Source of the DNA: an uncultured Bacillota bacterium
GTDB lineage: Bacteria; Bacillota; Dehalobacteriia; UBA4068
Reading direction: 5' to 3'
DNA length: 52,552 bases
NCBI GenBank assembly: GCA_934271085.1
Contig: CAKQQU010000003.1
Location: 1 to 52,552, forward strand
Shown here: positions 14,977-23,475 of the stretch, one piece after another
Numbering within the stretch: the first letter of the stretch is position 1
Layout: every line of letters starts with the position of its first letter
Translations under genes and position numbers: made by a program
The notes under the pieces: generated by a model
Told to the model about the DNA's origin: nothing
Seen by the model: only the letters and a program-made list of their open reading frames with translations
Databases searched by the model: none

Positions 14977-15861
14977 ATGAATGAACGCAATAAAAATATC
15001 GCTGAACGCCCGGCGGCAAAGATCAATGGTTTTGCCGGGCTGCTGATTGCCCTGGCCATGATAGGCGCGGCTATTTACCTGATGATTTTGGGGATAAGCC
15101 GTAATATGCCAATTATGCTGCTGCCTTCCATGCTGCTTTTGCTTCTGGGTATACTGGGCATTTGCAGCCTGGTGATAGTTCAGCCCAACACCGCTGCAGT
15201 CATAACCTTTTTCGGAAAATATTCCGGGGTCATCCGTACTAATGGCATCTGGATGGTGGTTCCTTTTTCCGTATCTCATAAGGTATCGCTGCGGGTGCGC
15301 AATTTTAATACGGAAAAGCTGAAGGTCAACGATACCAACGGCAATCCGGTGGAGATAGCGGCAGTGGTGGTATTTAAGGTTGTTGATGCTGCCAAGGCTC
15401 TGCTGGATGTGGATGATTATGAGGAATTTGTTGAGATACAGTCCGAAACATCCCTGCGGCATGTAGCAGCCCAATATCCTTATGATGATTTTGATGCGGG
15501 CTGCCTTTCCCTGCGTTCCAACTCCGACGAAGTAAGCCGCGAACTGTTGCTGGAACTTGAGAGCCGCCTGAATCTGGCCGGAGTGGAGATAATCGAGGCC
15601 CGGCTGACCCATTTGGCCTATGCTACGGAAATTGCTTCCGCCATGCTTCAAAGACAACAGGCTTCCGCTATTCTTGCCGCCCGGCAGATCATTGTGGACG
15701 GCGCTGTGGGTATGGCTCAGATAGCCATAAATAAGCTGGAAGAAAACGGCGATCTGCAGTTGGATGAGGAGCGCAAGATCAATATGATAAATAATCTGAT
15801 GGTATCGATTATCAGCGACAGCGCCGCACAGCCTGTAATAAACGTGGGGAGCATGTATTAA
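14977..15861 (+). CDS. SPFH/band-7 domain membrane protein
   Basis: A 294-residue protein with two closely spaced N-terminal hydrophobic segments (residues about 18-65) and then a stomatin/prohibitin-type SPFH domain. That domain starts at VQPNTAAVITFFGKYSGVIRTNG and includes VNDTNGNPVEIAAVVVFKV and the helical EARLTHLAYATEIASAMLQRQQA. SPFH proteins form ring-like membrane scaffolds. The start is set at the ATG with GGGAGG 6-8 nt upstream rather than at 14944. It is followed 1 nt later by a ribbon-helix-helix gene and then a zinc-ribbon gene, an apparently fixed operon. Confidence 0.88.
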   Translation: MNERNKNIAERPAAKINGFAGLLIALAMIGAAIYLMILGISRNMPIMLLPSMLLLLLGILGICSLVIVQPNTAAVITFFGKYSGVIRTNGIWMVVPFSVSHKVSLRVRNFNTEKLKVNDTNGNPVEIAAVVVFKVVDAAKALLDVDDYEEFVEIQSETSLRHVAAQYPYDDFDAGCLSLRSNSDEVSRELLLELESRLNLAGVEIIEARLTHLAYATEIASAMLQRQQASAILAARQIIVDGAVGMAQIAINKLEENGDLQLDEERKINMINNLMVSIISDSAAQPVINVGSMY

Positions 15862-15862
15862 C

Positions 15863-16051
15863 ATGACCGGGCGCAAAAGCTTCCCTTTGCGGGTGGACTC
15901 AGATATATATGAGGCTGTAGCCAGATGGGCTGCCGATGATCTGCGCAGCGTCAACGGACATATTGAGTTTCTTTTGCGTGATGCTTTAAAAAAAGCCGGG
16001 CGCTTGCCGGAAAAAAACCGGAAAAGCCGCGCCAAAGCTGATAATATGTGA
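15863..16051 (+). CDS. Ribbon-helix-helix (Arc/MetJ-type) small protein
   Basis: 62 residues. FPLRVDSDIYEAVARWAADDLRSVNGHIEFLLRDAL fits a beta-strand followed by two helices, the dimeric ribbon-helix-helix DNA-binding fold, with a basic tail. The start codon is 1 nt after the SPFH stop, so the two are translationally coupled. It may regulate its own operon or act as an adaptor to the SPFH protein. No toxin gene is adjacent, so a toxin-antitoxin role is unlikely. Confidence 0.7.
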   Translation: MTGRKSFPLRVDSDIYEAVARWAADDLRSVNGHIEFLLRDALKKAGRLPEKNRKSRAKADNM

Positions 16052-16071
16052 TAGAATAGAAAGGTGTTAAG

Positions 16072-16269
16072 ATGTCACGTACAGAAAAATGCCCTGAATG
16101 CGGCAGCCGCCGTATTGGCCAGGGTGAACTCAGCGGTTATGCCAATATGTATGTCAAAGGCCATGCTTTCCGCAGCAGCAAAATGATAGCAGAGGTTTGC
16201 AGCAGCTGCGGCCTGGTCATCTCGCTGCATGTGGCTCAGCCGGAAAAATTCGCTCCCAAGGAGCGCTAG
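16072..16269 (+). CDS. Small zinc-ribbon protein
   Basis: 65 residues with two CxxC knuckles, CPECGSRRIG near residue 8 and CSSCGLVI near residue 42, forming a rubredoxin/TFIIB-like zinc ribbon around a short insert. No other domain. It is third in the SPFH operon, 9 nt before map. Proteins of this size are usually annotated only as zinc-ribbon domain proteins; function unknown. Confidence 0.75.
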   Translation: MSRTEKCPECGSRRIGQGELSGYANMYVKGHAFRSSKMIAEVCSSCGLVISLHVAQPEKFAPKER

Positions 16270-16278
16270 GAGGAAGCC

Positions 16279-17034
16279 ATGATCATCAAGTCAGAAGCCG
16301 AGCTTGCAGCTATGCAGGAGATCGGCCGTATTTGCGCTATTACTTTGCAAAAGATGGTGGAAGCATTAAAGCCGGGGATGACCACTAAAGAGCTGGATGA
16401 ATACGGAGCCGGTATTCTGGAATTCTACGGGGCGGTATCTGCGCCCATTGCCTGCTATAATTTCCCCGGATACAACTGCATCAGCGTTAATGATGCGGTA
16501 GCCCATGGCATCCCTTCCGATAAAATAGTTATCCAGGAAGGGGATATAGTAAATATCGACGTTTCCGCCATGAAGGGCGGGTATTTTGGAGATAACAGCG
16601 GCAGCTTTCCTGTGGGAAAGGTCAAGCACAGCTATGAAAAGCTGATGAAGGCAGGCCGGGAGGCGCTGGAGCAGGCTATTGCCGCCGCTGTGGCAGGATT
16701 TCCTCTGAACGGTATCGGTTTGGCTGCGGAAAAATGCGCCCGCCGGCATGGTTATTGCACCATACGTAATCTTTGCGGTCATGGCGTGGGGCATACTCTC
16801 CATGATGATCCGGAATGTGTTTACAATTACCATGAAAAAAAAGACCGCCGTATCCTTCAGCCCGGCCTGGTCATAGCCATAGAACCCTTTGTTTCTGTTG
16901 GCGATAATTATGTGGAGGAGCTGGACGACGGCTGGACACTGAAAACACCTCATCGCCATCAGGTGGTGCAGTATGAGCATACAGTAATGGTACGGGAAGG
17001 CCAGCCGCCGCTGATCCTTACCCTGCCGGAATAA
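16279..17034 (+). CDS. map: Methionine aminopeptidase type I
   Basis: A 251-residue cytosolic dimetal enzyme removing N-terminal methionine from new proteins. The pita-bread fold is clear: VAHGIPSDKIVIQEGDIVNIDVSAMKGGYFGDNSGSF gives the substrate histidine and the two metal aspartates. NLCGHGVGHTLHDDPECV supplies the metal histidine, IAIEPFVS a glutamate, and EHTVMV the last glutamate. The length is standard for type Ia without an N-terminal extension. AGGAGG lies 5 nt before the ATG. It is co-directional with the SPFH trio upstream and a flavin reductase downstream. Confidence 0.97.
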   Translation: MIIKSEAELAAMQEIGRICAITLQKMVEALKPGMTTKELDEYGAGILEFYGAVSAPIACYNFPGYNCISVNDAVAHGIPSDKIVIQEGDIVNIDVSAMKGGYFGDNSGSFPVGKVKHSYEKLMKAGREALEQAIAAAVAGFPLNGIGLAAEKCARRHGYCTIRNLCGHGVGHTLHDDPECVYNYHEKKDRRILQPGLVIAIEPFVSVGDNYVEELDDGWTLKTPHRHQVVQYEHTVMVREGQPPLILTLPE

Positions 17035-17050
17035 ATCAAGGAGGAATATC

Positions 17051-17623
17051 ATGCATAAAGTGATACTTGTCAGCGGCAGTCCCCGCAAAGACGGCAACAG
17101 TATGGCTGCCCTGCAGCTGGCTACTGAAGAATTGCAGGCAGCAGGTGTGGAGGCAGAGATAATTTCTTTGGCGGGCATGGATATCGGAGCCTGCCGGGCT
17201 TGCACTGCCTGTCAGTGCGGCAACGGCGGCTGTGTGATCAAGGACGGCGCAAATGAAATCTATGAAAAGATCCGCCATGCCGATGGCCTTATTCTGGCCG
17301 CGCCAGTCTATTTTGGTACTGCCAGGGGGGATATGATGAACTTTATCCAGCGCCTGGGCATGTATTCCGGCCGCAACGGCCGCTTTTTGGCAGGCATGGT
17401 CGGCGGGCCCATTGCTGTAGCCCGCCGGGGAGGTCATACCAATACTCTGAATGAGATGCTGATGTTCTGCTATATCTGCGGTATGACCGTCTGCGGCTCC
17501 AATTACTGGAATATGATGTTCGGCGCAAAACCCGGGCAGGTGCTGGAGGATGAGGAAGGTGTTTCCACTATCCGCACCTTTGCCCATAATGTGGCTGAGC
17601 TGATCAAAAAAGTGAGAGATTAA
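17051..17623 (+). CDS. Flavodoxin-fold NAD(P)H-dependent oxidoreductase (iron-sulfur flavoprotein-like)
   Basis: A 190-residue protein. SGSPRKDGNSMAAL is the FMN-phosphate loop at the N-terminus. It is followed by a compact cysteine cluster CRACTACQCGNGGCVIKD near residues 48-65, then APVYFGTARGDMMNF. Such cysteine motifs occur in archaeal and clostridial iron-sulfur flavoproteins, where they bind a 4Fe-4S cluster; whether all ligands are present here is uncertain. Probable anaerobic electron transfer or oxidative-stress role. AAGGAGG lies 7 nt upstream. Confidence 0.85.
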   Translation: MHKVILVSGSPRKDGNSMAALQLATEELQAAGVEAEIISLAGMDIGACRACTACQCGNGGCVIKDGANEIYEKIRHADGLILAAPVYFGTARGDMMNFIQRLGMYSGRNGRFLAGMVGGPIAVARRGGHTNTLNEMLMFCYICGMTVCGSNYWNMMFGAKPGQVLEDEEGVSTIRTFAHNVAELIKKVRD

Positions 17624-17635
17624 AGTGAGGCTGCT

Positions 17636-19135
17636 ATGGATATGAAGAAGGCGATAGAAGAGCTGGAAGCGCTTCAGCTGAAAAGGCATGCTTATGAACA
17701 TGCTTTGGGCGTGCTTTATCTGGATGCTGTTACCGTGGCCCCTTCCGGTACTGCAGAGGGCAGGGGCAGGACCATGGGAGTATTGTCCAAAGAAAGCCAC
17801 AGGATATTCGCCAATGAAAAGACAGGCGAGCTTTTGGATTATCTGGGCGATCATCTGGATGAACTGGACTTGCAGACCAAAAGAGAGGTTGAGGAGCTTA
17901 CCCGGGAATACCGGCAGATTTCCCGTATCCCCGCGGAAGAGTATGCCGCTTATTCTGTATTGATCAATAATGCCGAAGCTATATGGCATCAGGCTAAAGG
18001 GGAAAGTGATTTTGCTTCCTTCCGCCCCTATCTGGAAGAGATAATTGAGTACAACCGACGCTTTGCCGCTTATTATGACAGCAGTAAAAAACCTTATGAT
18101 GCTCTGCTGGATCAGTATGAGCGGGGTACTTCCATGGAGGCTCTGGATAACTTTTTCTCTTTACTGAAAAAGCGTCTGGTGCCTTTACTGAGAAGTATTG
18201 GGGAAAAGCCGCAGATAGCAGACGACTTTCTTTACCGACCTTGCCCCATAGCCAAGCAGCGGCAGCTGGCTGAATATCTGATGGGGCTGTTGGGTATGGA
18301 CAGGCGCTATTCGGCCATTGGCGAAACAGAGCATCCTTTTACCACCAATTTTAATAACCGGGATGTGCGTATTACCACCCATTATTGGCAGGATGATTTT
18401 GCCTCCGGCATGTTCAGCGTTATCCATGAGGGCGGTCATGCCCTTTATGAGCTGAATATAGCCGACGAGCTGCAGTATACCTGTTTGGGCACAGGTGTTT
18501 CTATGGGAGTGCATGAAAGCCAGTCCCGGTTTTATGAAAATATAATTGGCCGCTCCAAGCCTTTTCTCGGTTTCCTGCTGCCAAAATTGCAGGAGCTTTT
18601 CCCGGAGAATTTTGCTGATATCGATTTGGATATGTTTTACCGGGCAGTTAATAAGGTTCAGCCCTCCCTTATCCGTACTGAGGCGGATGAACTGACTTAT
18701 CCTTTCCATATTATGGTCCGCTATGAGCTGGAAAAGCGTTTGATGGATGGGTCTTTGGCAGTGGCGGAACTGCCGGAAGCCTGGAACAGTCTTTACCGGG
18801 AGCTGCTGGGTGTGGAAGTGCCTGACGATAAGCACGGCGTTCTGCAGGACAGCCACTGGTCTGGAGGCAGTATCGGCTATTTCCCCTCATATGCGCTGGG
18901 CAGCGCTTACGGAGCGCAGATGCTGCATGTTATGGAAAGTGAAATGGATGTATGGGGGCCGGTGGCTGCCGGGGATCTGGCTTGGATCGGTAATTGGCTG
19001 AGAGAGAATATTCACCAGTTTGGCGGCTTGCGCACTCCTAAAGAAACGGTGGAGTATGCCTGCAGGGGAGAGTTCGACCCCGGCTATTATCTGGACTATC
19101 TGGAGAATAAATACAGCAGTATTTACGGACTCTAG
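17636..19135 (+). CDS. M32-family carboxypeptidase (Taq metallocarboxypeptidase)
   Basis: A 499-residue zinc metallopeptidase that removes C-terminal residues from peptides in the cytosol. The zinc motif HEGGHALYE is near residue 263. The family signatures MGVHESQSRFYENIIGRS, RTEADELTYPFHIMVRYELE and HWSGGSIGYFPSYALGSAYGAQ all follow in order. The length is normal. GTGAGG precedes the ATG. The gene ends a co-directional run from the SPFH gene onward, closed by the terminator at 19204. Confidence 0.96.
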   Translation: MDMKKAIEELEALQLKRHAYEHALGVLYLDAVTVAPSGTAEGRGRTMGVLSKESHRIFANEKTGELLDYLGDHLDELDLQTKREVEELTREYRQISRIPAEEYAAYSVLINNAEAIWHQAKGESDFASFRPYLEEIIEYNRRFAAYYDSSKKPYDALLDQYERGTSMEALDNFFSLLKKRLVPLLRSIGEKPQIADDFLYRPCPIAKQRQLAEYLMGLLGMDRRYSAIGETEHPFTTNFNNRDVRITTHYWQDDFASGMFSVIHEGGHALYELNIADELQYTCLGTGVSMGVHESQSRFYENIIGRSKPFLGFLLPKLQELFPENFADIDLDMFYRAVNKVQPSLIRTEADELTYPFHIMVRYELEKRLMDGSLAVAELPEAWNSLYRELLGVEVPDDKHGVLQDSHWSGGSIGYFPSYALGSAYGAQMLHVMESEMDVWGPVAAGDLAWIGNWLRENIHQFGGLRTPKETVEYACRGEFDPGYYLDYLENKYSSIYGL

Positions 19136-19203
19136 GCTATATGACGAATAATCAGTAATTGGCCGTCAATATAGCTGCGTGGTATGGGTATATTTTCAAA
19201 CAA

Positions 19204-19232
19204 AAACACCGGCCATTTTGGCCGGTGTTTTA
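19204..19232. terminator. Intrinsic terminator after the M32 peptidase gene
   Basis: AAACACCGGCC (19204-19214) pairs with GGCCGGTGTTT (19220-19230), with a T-run on the plus side and A-run on the other. It can serve the convergent gene at 19254 too. Confidence 0.85.
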
Positions 19233-19253
19233 ATGCCTAAACATTTTTAAAAT

Positions 19254-19784
19254 TTAATCACGTTGGCTATCATGTTCCTCAAACCCCAGCAGATCTTCAT
19301 CCTCGACCTGTATCATAAGGGGAGCCACCTCATCTTGTTTATGCTTTTTATGTTTGCGTATGCCGGATCGTTTGCCATGAGACCGCCTGCGATACCTGGT
19401 CGAACGTATGATCAGCTTGCTGATGGTAAAGGCGATAACCGCCACCAGCAGGGATAGCAGTATTTTCAGCAGGACTCCGCCGAAAGTAACGACCCCGGGC
19501 TCGGCAAAAAAGCAGGTGAGTACAGACCCCAGCAGAGCCAGGAAAAGCGCGGGGAATACTGTCCCGCCGCGGGTGAGCACAGTCATTGCCGCAGTGGAAA
19601 GAGCCAGGGCTAACAGCCATAAAACAGCAGGAAAGGCAGTTCCTGCAGGATCCGGTGTTTTGGTCAGAAAAAGGCCGATGCTCCACAGGATAATAAAGAC
19701 AAAGCAGATAATGGCAAAGATCAATAAACTTCCTATAAGCACAGGTATTAGCCGATAAGTTTGCGCGAATGGTTTGCTGCCCAT
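19254..19784 (-). CDS. TIGR04086-type membrane protein
   Basis: 176 residues with four hydrophobic segments (about residues 13-40, 52-68, 72-92 and 102-126) and a basic, then acidic, cytoplasmic tail (RYRRRSHGKRSG and EVEDEDLLGFEE type). The layout and residue pattern match the TIGR04086 membrane family found mainly in spore-forming clostridia; function unknown. GAGGTGACCT precedes the ATG. Assignment is by pattern and moderately secure. Confidence 0.6.
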   Translation of the reverse strand: MGSKPFAQTYRLIPVLIGSLLIFAIICFVFIILWSIGLFLTKTPDPAGTAFPAVLWLLALALSTAAMTVLTRGGTVFPALFLALLGSVLTCFFAEPGVVTFGGVLLKILLSLLVAVIAFTISKLIIRSTRYRRRSHGKRSGIRKHKKHKQDEVAPLMIQVEDEDLLGFEEHDSQRD

Positions 19785-19925
19785 AGGTCACCTCAGTTTA
19801 ATATATAAATATTTACCTTATTTCTCCTTATTTCTGCATAATAAGACTTTTTCCTCCTTTGCTTGCAGCAATAAGTCATAATTTGGCAAACCTGAAGTTT
19901 ATGCATAGCATAAAACTGACGGCTA

Positions 19926-19934
19926 TGTTATAAT
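19926..19934 (+). promoter_or_regulatory. Extended -10 promoter of the rluB-type gene (possibly leaderless)
   Basis: TGTTATAAT is a perfect extended -10 element, and the ATG follows 7 nt after it. The transcript would therefore begin at or next to the start codon, and there is no ribosome-binding site in front of the ATG. Confidence 0.5.
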
Positions 19935-19941
19935 CATATCC

Positions 19942-20766
19942 ATGGAAAAAAGATTGGATAAAAAAAAGGATAATAAAGAAGAAGTCCGTGCTATCCGCAA
20001 TAATAAACCGGGTAAAAACGGGCAAATGACCGGCAATAAAACAGCAGATCCAGGGATACGTCTGCAAAAATTTTTGGCGGAGAGGGGTATTGCTTCCCGC
20101 CGGGCTGCCGAAGAAATGATCTTGAGCGGCAGGGTAAGTGTTAATGGCAGACCAGTGAATGTGCTTGGCGTGAAAATAGATCCCGGTCGGGATAAGGTTT
20201 CTGTTGACGGCCTTGCCGTGAGCTGCCGGCCGGAAGAAAAACGCTATATACTTCTGTATAAACCGGCAGGATATATTTGCTCTGTCCATGACGAAAAAGG
20301 ACGCAGGACCGTGCTTGATCTGCTGCCTGAAGTACAGTCCCGCATTTATCCTGTGGGAAGGCTGGACTATGATACTTCCGGTCTGTTGCTGCTGACCAAT
20401 GACGGAGATCTTACCAATAAACTGCTGCATCCTTCTGCCCAGGTGGTAAAGACCTACCTAGCGGAAGTCAGGGGTGTGCCGGATCCCAGGGCATTGGATA
20501 AGCTGCGCCGCGGGGTTAAACTGGCTGACGGACTTACGGCTCCGGCTTCCGCCCGTATTATTAAAAGACGGGATAACGGCGCTTTGGTGGAGCTGCGTAT
20601 CCACGAGGGCCGAAACCGTCAGGTACGCAGAATGCTGGAGACAGTGGGATATCCTGTGCTGCATCTGCGCCGCTCTGCCCTGGCTTTTTTGGATCTGCAG
20701 GGCTTAAAGCCCGGCCAGTGGCGGGAGCTCAGCGGCAGCGAGATAGCCAGGCTGAAGCAGCTTTAG
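19942..20766 (+). CDS. rluB: RsuA/RluB-family 23S rRNA pseudouridine synthase
   Basis: 274 residues. A highly basic 35-residue N-terminal extension is followed by an S4 RNA-binding domain (RLQKFLAERGIASRRAAEEMI) and the catalytic domain. VGRLDYDTSGLLLLTNDG holds the catalytic aspartate, and GRNRQVRRMLETVGYPVLHLRR is the family end motif. RluB converts a uridine of 23S rRNA helix 93 to pseudouridine. The ATG at 19942 has no ribosome-binding site and sits at the expected transcription start; an internal ATG at 20026 also lacks one. It is followed by cobO, whose start is 15 nt after this stop codon. Confidence 0.88.
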   Translation: MEKRLDKKKDNKEEVRAIRNNKPGKNGQMTGNKTADPGIRLQKFLAERGIASRRAAEEMILSGRVSVNGRPVNVLGVKIDPGRDKVSVDGLAVSCRPEEKRYILLYKPAGYICSVHDEKGRRTVLDLLPEVQSRIYPVGRLDYDTSGLLLLTNDGDLTNKLLHPSAQVVKTYLAEVRGVPDPRALDKLRRGVKLADGLTAPASARIIKRRDNGALVELRIHEGRNRQVRRMLETVGYPVLHLRRSALAFLDLQGLKPGQWRELSGSEIARLKQL

Positions 20767-20780
20767 AGGAGGGCTGGGCC

Positions 20781-21308
20781 ATGAGTGAGCTGGGACTTAT
20801 CCAAATATATACAGGCAGGGGCAAGGGTAAAAGCACCGCAGCCTTTGGGCTGGCGCTGCGAGCCTCCGGTTGGGGCTTGCACTGTGCTGTCATACAGTTC
20901 ATGAAAGAAGGGGAATGGTACGGCGAATGCAGGGCTCTCGCCGATTTTCCGCTGATTGATATCTACTCCTATGGTATAGGCAAATTTTTGAAAAAGGGTA
21001 CGTCTCCTGACGAAAGATCCAAAGAACTGGCTGCGGAAGCAATGGCCAGAGCCCGGCAATTGCTGGCAGACGATAATGTGGATATATTGATCCTGGACGA
21101 ACTGGCTAACGCAGTTTATTTTGACTTGGTAAATGAAGAAGATGTTTTGGAACTGATGGCTGCCAAAAGGCCGGATCAGGAGTTGGTGATAACCGGACGC
21201 AATGCTACAGAGGCAATGATAGCCAAAGCGGATCTGGTATCGGAGATAAAAGAGATAAAGCATCCTTATAACAGCGGGGTGCAGGCCAGAAAGGGAATAG
21301 AATATTGA
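20781..21308 (+). CDS. cobO: Corrinoid adenosyltransferase (CobO/BtuR type)
   Basis: A 175-residue ATP:cob(I)alamin adenosyltransferase that makes the Co-C bond of adenosylcobalamin. The inverted P-loop GRGKGKST (about residues 13-20) is followed by VIQFMKEGEW, ILDELANAVYFDL (Walker B-like) and LVITGRNA, all characteristic of CobA/CobO/BtuR. The N-terminus begins at the ATG with GAGGAGGG upstream. It completes the corrinoid pathway together with the operon at 7769-13794 and would feed NrdJ. It overlaps the next gene by 4 nt. Confidence 0.95.
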   Translation: MSELGLIQIYTGRGKGKSTAAFGLALRASGWGLHCAVIQFMKEGEWYGECRALADFPLIDIYSYGIGKFLKKGTSPDERSKELAAEAMARARQLLADDNVDILILDELANAVYFDLVNEEDVLELMAAKRPDQELVITGRNATEAMIAKADLVSEIKEIKHPYNSGVQARKGIEY

Positions 21309-22555
21309 ACAGGATAATAGTTATCGGCGGCGGACCTGCAGGGTTAATGGCGGCTATCTGTGCTGCTCAAGGCGGCGCCCAGGTCTCCTTATGGGAGCGT
21401 AACGGTAATATTGGCAAAAAGCTGGCTATCACCGGCAAAGGTCGCTGCAATATCACCAATATGACCGATGTTCCGGAGCTTGTAAAGCATATGCCGGGCA
21501 ACGGCCGGTTTTTATACAGCGCGTTTTCCCGTTTTTCTGCAGATGATACCTGGGAGTTTTTTGAATCTTTGGGACTGCGGCTCAAGGTGGAGAGGGGACA
21601 CCGGGTATTTCCGGCTTCTGATAATGCCCATGAGGTAGTGGAAATACTTACCAGAGCTCTTGCCGCCAATAATATACGGCTTCATTGCGGCTTGCGGGCT
21701 AAATCGCTGGCGATCCGGGATGGCCGGGTCTGCGGGGTTTATGATTATCCCGGACATCTGGAGGAGGCTGAGGCGGTTATCGTAGCTACAGGAGGAGTCA
21801 CCTATCCGGCCACCGGCTCCACCGGCGATGGTTATGAATTAGCCCGACAGGCAGGGCACAGTATAGTTGCTCCCAGTCCTTCACTGGTACCTTTGGAAAC
21901 AGAGGAAAGATGGCCGGCCAGCTTAGCCGGTTTATCTTTAAAAAATGTGGAAATGAGTATTTGCAGTGAGGGAAGGATTCTGGATAAAGCCTTTGGCGAA
22001 ATGCTTTTTACCCATTTTGGTATATCTGGCCCAATTGTCCTCAGCCTTTCCAAAACAGTCACCGGTCAGCCCCGGCAGGGCAAAGGACTGACCGGGTTGA
22101 TAGATCTGAAACCGGCACTCAGCGAGGAGCAGCTTGATCAGCGTCTGCAGCGTAATATGCAGAAGTTTTCTCGCAAACATTTCATCAACAGTCTGGACGA
22201 GCTGCTGCCTGCCTCGCTGATCCCTGTTTTCGCAGATCTGGTGGGTATAGAGGCTCATAAGCCGGTAAATCAGATAACCCGCGAGGAGCGCAGAGAGATG
22301 CTTTATATGCTGAAGGGTCTGCCTGTAACAATAAAAGGGCCCCGTCCTATAGACGAGGCTATTGTTACTTCCGGCGGTGTCCGGGTGCAGGAAATAGATC
22401 CCCAGACAATGGCTTCCCGTATCATGCCCGGCCTTTACTTTGCAGGGGAAGTTATGGACGTGGATGGTTACACCGGAGGCTATAATTTGCAGGCCGCCTG
22501 GAGCAGCGGCTATGTGGCCGGAAGCAGTGCCGCTTCAGCTATTGAGCAATTTTAG
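21305..22555 (+). CDS. BaiN/HI0933-family flavoprotein
   Basis: 416 residues. The N-terminal dinucleotide-binding motif IVIGGGPAGLMAAICAAQGG is followed by NIGKKLAITGKGRCNITN, the insert domain with HFGISGPIVLSLS, and the closing GLYFAGEVMDVDGYTGGYNLQAAWSSG that grips FAD. The family includes a bile-acid 7-dehydroxylation enzyme (BaiN), but most members have no known substrate. The start overlaps the cobO stop, and its 3' end overlaps the convergent murI by about 20 nt. Confidence 0.9.
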   Translation: MNRIIVIGGGPAGLMAAICAAQGGAQVSLWERNGNIGKKLAITGKGRCNITNMTDVPELVKHMPGNGRFLYSAFSRFSADDTWEFFESLGLRLKVERGHRVFPASDNAHEVVEILTRALAANNIRLHCGLRAKSLAIRDGRVCGVYDYPGHLEEAEAVIVATGGVTYPATGSTGDGYELARQAGHSIVAPSPSLVPLETEERWPASLAGLSLKNVEMSICSEGRILDKAFGEMLFTHFGISGPIVLSLSKTVTGQPRQGKGLTGLIDLKPALSEEQLDQRLQRNMQKFSRKHFINSLDELLPASLIPVFADLVGIEAHKPVNQITREERREMLYMLKGLPVTIKGPRPIDEAIVTSGGVRVQEIDPQTMASRIMPGLYFAGEVMDVDGYTGGYNLQAAWSSGYVAGSSAASAIEQF

Positions 22556-23305
22556 GCAAAGTTCATTAAGGGCAGGATCAGGGTTGCTGTTGCAGAACTC
22601 TACCTGTCCTTTTTTGCTGCATCCGTTTAGCCAGCCTCTGGCTGCCAGCTGCCTTTTGGTCTCCCGGGCAGTACCTTCCGCCCCGTCAAAGATAGCAGCA
22701 GGATATCCCAAAGAACGGATAATGCTGTCCTGTACCAGAGGGAAATGGGTGCATCCCAGTACTATGCCGTCTATCGGCGGATAGCGGTAGGGAGCCAGCA
22801 GCTGATCCAAATAATCATCCAGTTGGCTGCCGCTGGTGATTCCCGCTTCCACCAGCTCTACTATGCCCGGCGCAGGCAGCAGCAAAAGCTGCGCCTGATC
22901 TTTATAGGCAGCCAGCAGTTTGGCGAATTTAGAGGCGCTGAGAGTCATGGCAGTGGCCATTACCAGGATGCGGCCTCCTTTTTTGCCGGTAACTGCAGGT
23001 TTTATGGCAGGTTCTATGCCAATGATGGGGATATCAGGATTATTGCTGCGGAGTATCTTGCAGGCTGCCGCTGTGGCGGTATTGCATGCCAGAACTATTG
23101 CTTTTGCCTTTTTCTGCAGCAGAAAATCCACATTTTTTACGGTAAGCCGGCAGACATCCTCTTTGCTGCGGGGACCATAAGGCGCATTCAGGGAATCTCC
23201 GAAATATATGTAATTTTCCTGCGGCATGATGCGGAGCAGTTGGCGCAGTACGCTTATGCCTCCCAGCCCTGAATCGAATACCGCGATAGGATCATGCTTA
23301 TCCAT
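22535..23305 (-). CDS. murI: Glutamate racemase
   Basis: About 256 residues. It makes D-glutamate for peptidoglycan. DSGLGGISVLRQL is at the N-terminus, followed by IYFGDSLNAPYG. The two catalytic cysteines lie in VLACNTATAAA (near residue 72) and VLGCTHFPL (near residue 180). The ATG at 23305 is preferred over a TTG four codons earlier; neither has a clear ribosome-binding site. The 3' end overlaps that of the flavoprotein gene tail to tail. Confidence 0.96.
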   Translation of the reverse strand: MDKHDPIAVFDSGLGGISVLRQLLRIMPQENYIYFGDSLNAPYGPRSKEDVCRLTVKNVDFLLQKKAKAIVLACNTATAAACKILRSNNPDIPIIGIEPAIKPAVTGKKGGRILVMATAMTLSASKFAKLLAAYKDQAQLLLLPAPGIVELVEAGITSGSQLDDYLDQLLAPYRYPPIDGIVLGCTHFPLVQDSIIRSLGYPAAIFDGAEGTARETKRQLAARGWLNGCSKKGQVEFCNSNPDPALNELCLKLLNS

Positions 23306-23385
23306 GGTTTTGCCCAACCAATATCAGATTAAAAAATTAATTTTTTTTATTATATCATAATATCCTGGAATGGAAACAGTTAAAA

Positions 23386-23414
23386 ATGACACTTGAGGTA
23401 AAATAAAGGATAAT
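23386..23414 (+). promoter_or_regulatory. Sigma-A promoter of pnp
   Basis: ATGACA (23386-23391), 17 bp, GATAAT (23409-23414), about 60 bp before the pnp ATG. Five of six bases match consensus in each box. Confidence 0.6.
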
Positions 23415-23475
23415 TGTCAAAAGCAACGAACTAATAAAAGTTAAGAAAAGTGATGAAAAAATTGGAGGTAAGAAA

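Noticed and set aside
15863..16269. Toxin-antitoxin module from the ribbon-helix-helix gene
   Set aside because: The neighbour is a zinc ribbon with no toxin-like features, and the pair is coupled to an SPFH gene.
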